Shown here piece after piece: positions 1 to 6,090 of a stretch of DNA of 7,150 nucleotides. The stretch covers positions 1 through 7,150 of the forward strand of contig CAYQJV010000058.1 of the NCBI GenBank assembly GCA_964417925.1, in the 5' to 3' direction. Under the pieces are notes generated by a model that had not been told where the DNA came from, did not search any database, and saw only the letters and a program-made list of their open reading frames with translations. A program made the translations under genes and the position numbers. Every line of letters begins with the position of its first letter. Position 1 is the first letter of the stretch. Source of the stretch: CAYQJV01 sp964417925 (GTDB taxonomy: Bacteria; Hydrothermota; Tepidihabitantia; B3-TA06; CAYQJV01).

Positions 1-532
1 GCATTTCAGTATCTCTTGGCCCATATATGGCAGAAGGTCTAAGAATAACTATATCAATTTTGTTACGATATTTTAAAAGTACCTTTTCTGCTTCTAATTT
101 ACTCTTTCCGTAAAGACTTTTAGGTTGGGCTGGATCTTCTTCTTTTCTTTCTCTATTTGGAGAAGATGGTCCAGAAGCGGCTTGACTACTTATGTAAATG
201 AGTTTTTTTACTTTTTTAGCAACACATGCTTTAACTACATTTTCTGTACCTTGCGTATTTATCCTAAAGTATTCTTCCGGATGTTTCGTTTTCACTAAAC
301 CTGCATTGTGAATCACCACATCAATTTTTTCAAAGTTTTTTTCTAAGGATTCTTTTTCTGTCACATCTGCATATCCAAAGTTAACAGGTAGGTGTTTTAT
401 CCATTGCAAATTGCTACTTTTTCTTATTACTGCTTTTACATTATATCCTTCTTCTACGAGAAGTTCTGTAATATGACTTCCAAGAAATCCATTTGCTCCT
501 GTAATAGCTATTTTCTTATCTTTTTTTTCCAT
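1..532 (-). CDS. NAD(P)-dependent epimerase/dehydratase, extended SDR family (C-terminus beyond window)
   Basis: The first 177 codons are present; the rest lies beyond position 1. The family interconverts or reduces nucleotide sugars or related carbonyl/hydroxyl substrates in the cytoplasm. Visible features are the Rossmann dinucleotide-binding motif TGANGFLGSH (residues 11-20), an acidic residue in ADV (D56), HNAG (75-78), strand IYISS (112-116), the catalytic YGKSK (Tyr141, Lys145), and RPSAIYGPRD (165-174), all in the order of extended SDR enzymes. Family members are usually about 300-340 residues, so roughly half is seen. The ATG at 530-532 is the only credible start, because an in-frame TGA lies two codons upstream and the Rossmann motif must begin near residue 11. 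The start lies inside the end of the deaminase gene (25-base overlap), and a GAGG sequence almost touches the ATG, so coupled re-initiation is likely. The exact substrate cannot be told. The family call is firm. Confidence 0.93.
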   Translation of the reverse strand, partial: MEKKDKKIAITGANGFLGSHITELLVEEGYNVKAVIRKSSNLQWIKHLPVNFGYADVTEKESLEKNFEKIDVVIHNAGLVKTKHPEEYFRINTQGTENVVKACVAKKVKKLIYISSQAASGPSSPNRERKEEDPAQPKSLYGKSKLEAEKVLLKYRNKIDIVILRPSAIYGPRDTEM

Positions 533-1794
533 TCCTCAGCTTTTGCAAGTATTCTTTCTTCATCAAGAGTAAGAAGTTGTTTGTTTTCCATTACGGTTTT
601 TCCGTTTATGATGACAGTTTTAACATCCGAAGATTTTGCTGAATATGCAAGAAAAGAAAAAGGATTAAAACAAGGGATAGCATGAGGATGGTTAGCTTCC
701 ACTATTATTATGTCAGCATCTCTTCCTTCCTCTATACTTCCTGTATTTAATCCCCATAACATTGCCCCTCCTACAGTGGCCATTTTAATAACTTCCTTTG
801 CGGGAACTAAAGTAGGATTTTTATTTATCCCTTTATGTATTAATACGGTGGTTCTTATTTCGTCAAACATATCTAAATCGTTGTTACTGGCGGCCCCATC
901 AGTTCCTAAACCTATTTTTATCTTTTTTTCTAAATATACACCAATAGGTGCAATTCCTGAACCAAGTTTTAAGTTACTTTGAGGATTATGAACAACTCCG
1001 GTTTCTTTTTCTTTTAACAATTTAATTTCTTCTTCATCTATCCATACTCCATGTACTATTACAGTTCTTTGTGAAAGTACTCCAAGGGAGTTAAGAAAAG
1101 ATACAGGGGTTTTCCCCCACAATTTTATAGACTCCTTATTTTCTTCTTCTGTTTCAGAAGCATGAAGAAAAAATGGTAGATTGTATTCTTCAGCTATTTC
1201 ATATGCTTTTAAAATCTGTTCTTTTTCTGTAGCGTATACCGAATGAGGAGCTATAGCGGGGTAAACATAATTACTTTTTTTGTAGTTTTCTATAAATTCT
1301 TTTAAAAAAACAAATACATCTTGAGGATTCTTAAAAGAAGGGGTAGGAAACTTAAGTATACCTTCTCCTAACACTCCTTTTATTCCCACTTCTTCACATA
1401 TTTCTGCAACCACATCTTCGAAAAAATACATATCTACAAATGTGGTGGTACCAGATTTTATCATTTCAAGAATAGCAAGGTAAGAAGCATCTCTAACCCA
1501 TTCTCTTGACACAAATTTCGCTTCAAGAGGCCAAATATGATTTTCAAGCCATTCTTTTAAAGGAATATCGTCTGCAATCCCTCTTAAAAAAACCATAGCA
1601 GCGTGGGTATGAGAATTTATAAACCCTGGCATTACGATACAGCAAGATGCATCTATTTTCTTTTTGGCAGTGCAAGTTGTTTCTTTACCTATATAGGAAA
1701 TTTTTCCCCCTTTTATTCCAATAACTCCATTTTCTATTATTTGAAATGGAGTAAGAATAATACCATGCTCTATCAATAAATCAAATTCCTTCAT
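508..1794 (-). CDS. mtaD: 5-methylthioadenosine/S-adenosylhomocysteine deaminase (amidohydrolase superfamily)
   Basis: A complete 428-residue protein, the usual length for MtaD/SsnA-type cytoplasmic metal-dependent deaminases (COG0402). The family converts S-adenosylhomocysteine or 5'-methylthioadenosine to the inosyl form with release of ammonia, part of recycling the by-products of S-adenosylmethionine. Metal and catalytic residues are all in place: PGFINSHTH (His62, His64), Glu91 in WPLE, APHS (His184), HASE (His211, Glu214), VHG (His248) and GTDGAASNN (Asp299). HNPQSNLKLGSGIAP (269-283) is the conserved block before the last metal ligand. The N-terminal ~55 and C-terminal ~65 residues form the small beta-sandwich typical of the superfamily. 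The ATG overlaps the cyclophilin stop as ATGA and has no clear Shine-Dalgarno, so translation is probably coupled. A related activity such as guanine deaminase or another adenosine analogue deaminase is possible; the motif set and DIPLKEWLENHIWP fit MtaD best. Confidence 0.88.
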   Translation of the reverse strand: MKEFDLLIEHGIILTPFQIIENGVIGIKGGKISYIGKETTCTAKKKIDASCCIVMPGFINSHTHAAMVFLRGIADDIPLKEWLENHIWPLEAKFVSREWVRDASYLAILEMIKSGTTTFVDMYFFEDVVAEICEEVGIKGVLGEGILKFPTPSFKNPQDVFVFLKEFIENYKKSNYVYPAIAPHSVYATEKEQILKAYEIAEEYNLPFFLHASETEEENKESIKLWGKTPVSFLNSLGVLSQRTVIVHGVWIDEEEIKLLKEKETGVVHNPQSNLKLGSGIAPIGVYLEKKIKIGLGTDGAASNNDLDMFDEIRTTVLIHKGINKNPTLVPAKEVIKMATVGGAMLWGLNTGSIEEGRDADIIIVEANHPHAIPCFNPFSFLAYSAKSSDVKTVIINGKTVMENKQLLTLDEERILAKAEEWKKKIRK

Positions 1795-2372
1795 CTTGTT
1801 ATTTTTATTTTTAAAATTGTGTCATTCTTTCTTAACTTTTCAACTACATTCATACCTTTCTCTACTATACCAAACACTACATACTGCCCGTCAAGCTGGT
1901 GTTGAGGAGCAAGACAGATATAAAATTGACAACTTGCAGAGTTTGGATCCGGTCCTCTCGCCATTCCTACAGCTCCTTTTTCATGGGTTTTGGAATTTTT
2001 TTCAAATGGAATTGTATATCCTGCATTTCCATATCCTGTACCATAAGGATCGCCTCCTTGAATTACAAAGCCAGGAATATATCTGTGGAATATAAGTCCA
2101 TTGTAAAATCCTGATTCTGCAAGTCTTATGAAGTTTTTTACAGTATTAGGAGCATCCTTTGAATATAGAGTAATTATAAATTCCCCTTTGTTAGTATATA
2201 CTATTGCTTTTTCTTTTCCTGTAAGTTCTACTGGTTTATTTCTTACAGAAAGAGCAAGTTCGATTCTTTTCTTGGGAGTAAGAGGCAATACTTTTTCCTT
2301 ATCACTCTGCTTTTTTTCTTTACACGTCATTATTAAAAGTCCTATAAATGCAATAATAAATATTTTTTTCAT
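1791..2372 (-). CDS. Cyclophilin-type peptidyl-prolyl cis-trans isomerase, probable lipoprotein
   Basis: A complete 193-residue protein. Residues 1-16 form a lipoprotein-like signal: KK, a hydrophobic core, then IMTC with the candidate lipidated Cys17. Threonine before the cysteine is unusual (Gly, Ala or Ser is normal), so lipidation is likely but not certain. A charged linker runs to about residue 55. The cyclophilin domain (about 56-193) shows APNTVKNF, the catalytic FHR (Arg98), FVIQGGDPYGTG (102-113), ASCQFYI (146-152) and LDGQYVVFG (160-168). The position of human CypA Trp121 is occupied by Gln159, as in many bacterial cyclophilins that bind cyclosporin weakly. The family isomerises Xaa-Pro bonds and assists folding; with this signal it should act outside the cytoplasmic membrane. 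It is the first gene after the promoter at 2394-2422, with a strong AAGGAGG five bases before the ATG, and it overlaps the deaminase start by four bases. Domain call is near certain; localisation is moderately sure. Confidence 0.93.
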   Translation of the reverse strand: MKKIFIIAFIGLLIMTCKEKKQSDKEKVLPLTPKKRIELALSVRNKPVELTGKEKAIVYTNKGEFIITLYSKDAPNTVKNFIRLAESGFYNGLIFHRYIPGFVIQGGDPYGTGYGNAGYTIPFEKNSKTHEKGAVGMARGPDPNSASCQFYICLAPQHQLDGQYVVFGIVEKGMNVVEKLRKNDTILKIKITR

Positions 2373-2377
2373 TACAT

Positions 2378-2384
2378 CCTCCTT
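2378..2384 (-). promoter_or_regulatory. Strong Shine-Dalgarno for the cyclophilin gene
   Basis: On the minus strand this reads AAGGAGG, a full match to the anti-Shine-Dalgarno core, five bases before the ATG at 2370-2372. It fixes the cyclophilin start. It is the only strong Shine-Dalgarno at a gene start in the window. Confidence 0.85.
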
Positions 2385-2393
2385 TTTATTTTA

Positions 2394-2422
2394 ATTATAA
2401 TCTGTGTTTGTTTAGAAGTCAA
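2394..2422 (-). promoter_or_regulatory. Sigma-70-type promoter for the cyclophilin-deaminase-epimerase unit
   Basis: On the minus strand TTGACT (2422-2417) and TATAAT (2399-2394) are separated by exactly 17 bases, close to the housekeeping consensus. The -35 box includes the TGA stop of the upstream membrane gene. Transcription should begin near 2387-2388, giving a leader of only about 15 bases that holds little beyond the Shine-Dalgarno. No terminator lies between this promoter and the upstream gene, so it may work as an internal promoter on top of read-through. Confidence 0.8.
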
Positions 2423-3327
2423 TTCAAACTATTTTTGCTCCTCTTTAAAAGAATTAATGCAATTGTTCCTCCAATAATCTCTGGAACCGTCATCCATAAT
2501 CTCTGAAGAAAAGAAATTGGTACAGCAATTTCAGCAGGCATTATTTTTGATAGAAAAAGAACAAGCATTCCTTCCCTTGCTCCAATTCCTGCTGGAAGAA
2601 AAAATACTACTACTCCTACAAAATAAGAAGCAGAAAAACTACTTATAATATATCCTAACTCTTTTATTTCAATTTCTATAAAAGAAGATAAAAAAATGTA
2701 TAGTCCAATTCCTAAAAATATCCAACTTAATATATGTCCTGTTAGAAGAAAAATCATGTTTTTAAAGTTCAAAGTTATTTTTATAGGCTGTTTTTTTAAA
2801 ATGTATAAAATTGAGTTTAAGAATTTTTCAATTAAAGAAGGAAAAAGAAGTATTGTAAGAATTATTAAAACAGTTATATAGATTATCCAAGCACGTTTTG
2901 GGTAAAATTTTATAAATACAAAACTTCCTACTACTGCACTTGCAATTATGTTGATAAAATAATTAATTAAAGTTACAGTGGCACTTTTTTTAATTTCTAT
3001 CCCTTTTTTATTTAAAAACCATACCATTCCTGCAAGTTGCCATATTTTTCCTGGTAAGTATCTTCCAAAAAGAGAAAGAAACCATATAATGAAGGAATGT
3101 TTGTAAGTAAGAGTTATACCAGAAGAGTTGGTTATGTATTTCCAGAGAAAAATTAAGAAAGTAAACGAGAGGAAAAGAAGTATTATAGAAATTATAAAGA
3201 AAGAAAAAGAAAATTTCCATTTAAAATTTTCTATTAGATGCCAGTTTTTTAAAATATATTTTGTAAAGAAAAAAAGTATTAAAAATATAATTAGAATTTG
3301 TAGTACGATTTTAATTCTTTTTTTCAC
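2419..3327 (-). CDS. Polytopic membrane protein, lysylphosphatidylglycerol synthase TM / UPF0104 (flippase-like) family
   Basis: A 302-residue, very hydrophobic inner-membrane protein with about eight likely transmembrane segments (roughly 7-25, 40-63, 77-92, 117-140, 146-166, 190-214, 226-246 and 266-294). GRYLPGKIW (88-96) and LPAGIGAREG (244-253) are the two signature blocks of the PF03706/TIGR00374 family, the membrane half of MprF. The soluble aminoacyl-transferase half of MprF is absent, so this is the stand-alone form, thought to act in lipid or polyprenyl-linked glycan translocation; its substrate cannot be told. The start is GTG at 3325-3327, overlapping the OmpA-gene stop as GTGA. 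There is no visible Shine-Dalgarno, so translation is probably coupled. It is the last gene of the surface-protein unit, and its stop codon forms part of the next promoter's -35 box. The family call is strong; a role with its two upstream neighbours is inferred only from position. Confidence 0.85.
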   Translation of the reverse strand: MKKRIKIVLQILIIFLILFFFTKYILKNWHLIENFKWKFSFSFFIISIILLFLSFTFLIFLWKYITNSSGITLTYKHSFIIWFLSLFGRYLPGKIWQLAGMVWFLNKKGIEIKKSATVTLINYFINIIASAVVGSFVFIKFYPKRAWIIYITVLIILTILLFPSLIEKFLNSILYILKKQPIKITLNFKNMIFLLTGHILSWIFLGIGLYIFLSSFIEIEIKELGYIISSFSASYFVGVVVFFLPAGIGAREGMLVLFLSKIMPAEIAVPISFLQRLWMTVPEIIGGTIALILLKRSKNSLN

Positions 3328-5072
3328 AAATATTTAATTACTTTTTTAAAAATTCTAAACTCTATTCTTCTATTCATCGCTCTTCCTTCTTTTGTATCGT
3401 TTGGCACAAGTGGTTCTGTATCTCCATATCCTTTGGCTATTAATCTTTGAGGGTTTATCCCAAATCGTTCCACAAGATAGTTCTTTACAGCTTCGGCTCT
3501 TGCCTGTGAGAGTTCTAAGTTATTTCTATACTTTCCATGTACCACAGGAATATTATCAGTATGTCCTACAATTTCTACTACAACAGAAGGGGGTTTTTCC
3601 AAGAATCTTCCAATACTATCTAACATAGGATAAAATGCAGGTAAGATTTCAGCTTTTCCAAACTCAAAATTTATATGTAAAGTCATAAATATTTTATAAG
3701 ATTTATTTTCCTTTTTTTCTTTTGTTAATTCAAAAGTAATTATTTTTTCTTTTTCATAAAGTTGTGTATGTTTGACTTGAGGTATAAATTTTTTTTCATA
3801 AGGTTGTACTTTTAGAAAATAATTTCCATAAGGTAAATTTTTTATTACAAATATTCCGAAGTTTTCCTCTGTAGTTATTTCTCCACTTACTTCTCCTTTA
3901 TATTCAATTTTTGCAGAGAGAGGTTCGTGGGTTTCTTTGATTCTTACAATTCCTTTAATTGTGTCAGTTTCTCTTTTTTCCAGTCCAATTATTTTTATAT
4001 TTTCACCTGGTTTCACTTCTATTGAGTTTGTAACAGGATAATATCCTTTTGAATAAACTAAGATGTACAATTTTCCAGGAACAAGCCATTTATAAATTAA
4101 TGGATGGTAATGTGTCTCTTGGGTAACATTGATAATACCTTCAAGCCTTACTGTAGCATTTACAAGGATTTTTCTTTGTTTTTCTACTATTTTAATGGTA
4201 AGTTCACAGTAAGAAGGTCTTGGATGTAAAAGTTTTTTTAATTCTATTCTATGGGTTAAACCTATTTTTTCAAAACATACGCAAGAGTAGTTTATCCAAT
4301 AATCTTTTACGTTTATCCCTAAACCAAAGTGTAAAGGATAAAACTCAGAACTCCTTATGGTGAATCTTAGACCATATCCAAACCAAAGCATATTTTTATA
4401 CATATATTTTATTCCTATCCCTGTTTCTGTACCTTCATCATTTACCCATCGGATATAGAATGGAATATATGTAGATTCAAAATGGAATAATATTCCTGCT
4501 TCGGAAACGAAAGGAATAGGATATACATTTTTTGAATTTGAATAATAAATTCCATGAGATATATTTTTAAAATTAACACCTCCAATTAACCATTTTTTAA
4601 ACTGCTTTACAAAGCTTAAATCAAAAGATGCTCCGATTCCCCATGTTTTTATAAGATTTTCATACAGAATTTTCAAATTTACACCTATTGAAGTATGCCT
4701 ATTAAGTAGAAAACCGACCCCACACAAAGCAATCCAATCCTGAGGATAGAGAATTTCTTGGAAGAAATTTTCCTTTGACCATTTTTCAACAGGAGTAATA
4801 GAAATTAAAATTCCTGTACCCACAGCATATCGTTTTTGAGTTTTTGTATAAAATAGATAACTTTCTTGAGTATCAAACAACCACTTTCTGTATCCAAAAT
4901 TGAGTACATCTCTTTCTAAAATACCAAGTTCTGCACAAGAAAACATAATGGAGGTAGCATTATATATTCCCACAGGAGCATATCCTATTGCTTCTCCTTC
5001 AGCTCCAACTCCATACTTCAACATTACAAAAGAAGAACTTCCTATGGAGATAAAAAGTAAATAAAATATCAT
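3324..5072 (-). CDS. PorV/PorQ-like outer-membrane barrel fused to beta-sandwich modules and an OmpA peptidoglycan-binding domain
   Basis: A complete 582-residue protein. Residues 1-13 are a short hydrophobic signal with no basic residue ahead of the core; an in-frame TAA just upstream rules out a longer start. FVMLKYGVGAEGEAIGYAPV (15-34) followed by NATSIMF matches the start of PorV/PorQ/UPF0164 proteins, and residues to about 280 alternate glycine-rich and aromatic strands as in an outer-membrane barrel. Residues about 288-365 and 370-450 look like two PEGA or carboxypeptidase-regulatory-like beta-sandwiches. Residues 465-575 are an OmpA C-terminal domain with INFEFGKAEI, GHTDN (Asp505), LSQARAEAV (Arg525) and NRRIEF (567-572); Asp505 and Arg525 are the expected diaminopimelate-binding pair. 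It should sit in the outer membrane and grip peptidoglycan. Its ATG overlaps the stop of the sorting-domain protein (ATGA), tying the two together. The OmpA call is near certain; the PorV call rests on the N-terminal block and barrel pattern and is probable. Confidence 0.8.
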   Translation of the reverse strand: MIFYLLFISIGSSSFVMLKYGVGAEGEAIGYAPVGIYNATSIMFSCAELGILERDVLNFGYRKWLFDTQESYLFYTKTQKRYAVGTGILISITPVEKWSKENFFQEILYPQDWIALCGVGFLLNRHTSIGVNLKILYENLIKTWGIGASFDLSFVKQFKKWLIGGVNFKNISHGIYYSNSKNVYPIPFVSEAGILFHFESTYIPFYIRWVNDEGTETGIGIKYMYKNMLWFGYGLRFTIRSSEFYPLHFGLGINVKDYWINYSCVCFEKIGLTHRIELKKLLHPRPSYCELTIKIVEKQRKILVNATVRLEGIINVTQETHYHPLIYKWLVPGKLYILVYSKGYYPVTNSIEVKPGENIKIIGLEKRETDTIKGIVRIKETHEPLSAKIEYKGEVSGEITTEENFGIFVIKNLPYGNYFLKVQPYEKKFIPQVKHTQLYEKEKIITFELTKEKKENKSYKIFMTLHINFEFGKAEILPAFYPMLDSIGRFLEKPPSVVVEIVGHTDNIPVVHGKYRNNLELSQARAEAVKNYLVERFGINPQRLIAKGYGDTEPLVPNDTKEGRAMNRRIEFRIFKKVIKYL

Positions 5073-5692
5073 GGTAGGATTAAAACTTTATTGTGAGCAG
5101 AATACTTTTTATTGTTTTTAGTAATGACTTCAAGTACATAACCATAAATTCCCGGAGCTAATTGATTATTATTATCATTTCTACAATTCCATTTCAAAAG
5201 GTATATTCCTTTTTTATAAAATTCTCCATTAATCAAATTTTTTACTCTTCTTCCTGCTTTATCGTATACCGTAAGATGTACCATTCCATCTTCGGGTATT
5301 ATAAATATAAATGTAGTGGAATCTTTACATGGATTCTCATAGTTGTGGATATGAATTTCACATAATAAATCAGTTATTATCACTGCACTATCCTTAACCT
5401 CAGGGAAATAGGTAGATTGAACATATACAACAGTTGTATCTGTAAGTGTCCTTATTTCTTTTGATTTACCTTGAATAAATTGTTGTATTTCTGGAATTTT
5501 GAGTATAAGCATTAAGGTAGCATTTCCTTCAAAAGGAGGTAAACTGTCCAGTAGTGTAGTGTCAGTAATTTCTCTTTCTATTTTTTCGATTGTGCCATCA
5601 ATCCATAGGGTAACGTTTTCTGTGTAATTCTCTTCGTTTTTTACATTAAGTTTATACTCTATTCGTTCTCCCATAGTTGTTTTTTCTTCCAC
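5069..5692 (-). CDS. Fragment 4 of the repeat surface protein (repeat 5 and C-terminal sorting/FlgD-Ig-like domain)
   Basis: The GTG at 5692 is internal: the same frame upstream reads GEITIEPD, which joins fragment 3 once one G of the G6 run is removed. Residues 1-110 are the rest of repeat 5, which keeps the strand pattern (LMLILKIPE, DSAVIITDL) but has lost the DxDxDG loop. Residues 111-207 form the terminal domain described separately. The TGA stop overlaps the ATG of the PorV/OmpA gene by four bases. Taken alone this 207-residue protein has no signal peptide, which supports its being the tail of a longer secreted protein. Confidence 0.75.
   Translation of the reverse strand: MEEKTTMGERIEYKLNVKNEENYTENVTLWIDGTIEKIEREITDTTLLDSLPPFEGNATLMLILKIPEIQQFIQGKSKEIRTLTDTTVVYVQSTYFPEVKDSAVIITDLLCEIHIHNYENPCKDSTTFIFIIPEDGMVHLTVYDKAGRRVKNLINGEFYKKGIYLLKWNCRNDNNNQLAPGIYGYVLEVITKNNKKYSAHNKVLILP
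5072..5362 (-). other. C-terminal type-A sorting / FlgD-Ig-like domain
   Basis: The last ~97 residues follow the family line closely: YENPCKDSTTFIFIIPEDG, then VHLTVYDKAGRRV, then LKWNCRNDNNNQLAPGIY, then a final KVLILP strand. The general pattern is PNP..STTI.F.LP, L.IYD..GR.V, W.G.D..G..L.SGIY.Y.L, K..L. Type-A sorting domains of the type IX secretion system and FlgD Ig-like domains share this pattern, and sequence inspection cannot separate them. Position at the extreme C-terminus of a repeat protein favours a sorting or attachment role. Confidence 0.75.
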
Positions 5693-5726
5693 ATCAGGTT
5701 CAATAGTTATTTCCCCCCTTAGGGAG
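5363..5726 (-). repeat. Protein repeat 5 (loop-less)
   Basis: About 121 residues once one G of the G6 run is dropped, from LPKGEITIEP to VIITDLL. The framework strands align with the other repeats, but the DxDxDG segment is replaced by EITDTTLLDSLPP. Confidence 0.6.
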
Positions 5727-6017
5727 AATCTTAGTGATTAAGAATACAGAGTCTTGTACATTTTCATCATTAGAAGATATTGCCTTTATAGTTACTGTAT
5801 TCTGAGAGTAAGCTAAGGAATGTAAAGGAGGGATGATTTTTACCAGTATATTTTTCTGTGCCCCCTGACCTTTTAACATTCCTATATCTATTATTCCATC
5901 TTCATCCGTATCTTTTAAAGGATTTTTTAAAGTCTCTATAAATTCTACCACTGTATTTTTAGGAGATAAAGCAGTTAAATCTATTACGTCGTTATCCATT
6001 ACCTGTGTTTGTAACAT
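5700..6017 (-). CDS. Fragment 3 of the repeat surface protein (most of repeat 4)
   Basis: The apparent ATG at 6017 is an out-of-frame artefact of the preceding 26-base overlap. True repeat 4 sequence begins at DNDVIDLTAL (residues about 8-17), directly continuing TNTGN of fragment 2, just as KNLGN is followed by AYDIINL in repeat 2. The loop DTDEDGIIDIG occupies residues 36-46, followed by LVKIIPPLHS and VFLITKI. The frame then enters the G6 run at 5713-5718, reads PKGGNNY and stops at TGA 5700-5702. Confidence 0.75.
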   Translation of the reverse strand: MLQTQVMDNDVIDLTALSPKNTVVEFIETLKNPLKDTDEDGIIDIGMLKGQGAQKNILVKIIPPLHSLAYSQNTVTIKAISSNDENVQDSVFLITKILPKGGNNY

Positions 6018-6090
6018 ATAGATGATAATAAACAGGAACTAAAGGATAAGTTGAATCTTGTTGAGAGTATTCAATGTCAACGCCAGGATT
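5727..6090 (-). repeat. Protein repeat 4
   Basis: 121 residues once the extra G at 5996-5997 is dropped, from NPGVDIEYS to VFLITKI. The loop at 5880-5912 is DTDEDGIIDIG. It has no cysteine. Confidence 0.7.

Noticed and set aside
392..982. Plus-strand reading frames of 90-97 codons across the epimerase and deaminase genes
   Set aside because: They lie opposite genes with complete catalytic motifs, have low-complexity Phe/Ser-rich composition and show no domain pattern.
1796..2394. Plus-strand frames opposite the cyclophilin gene
   Set aside because: They are antisense to a full cyclophilin domain, and no protein-family pattern is seen in them.
2373..2418. Rho-independent terminator in the only gap between intact genes
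   Set aside because: No GC-rich inverted repeat is present; the segment is filled by the promoter, short leader and Shine-Dalgarno.
3008..3220. A second minus-strand frame of 70 codons inside the membrane-protein gene
   Set aside because: It is an out-of-frame reading of hydrophobic coding sequence; the enclosing 302-residue frame carries the family signatures.
3324..3720. MotB/flagellar stator reading of the OmpA-like domain
   Set aside because: There is no single N-terminal transmembrane anchor; the domain follows a barrel and beta-sandwich modules.
5700..6017. Treating the four pieces at 5069-7150 as four independent small genes
   Set aside because: Their apparent starts have no Shine-Dalgarno and fall inside repeat domains, and one-base corrections give gapless continuation of the repeats.
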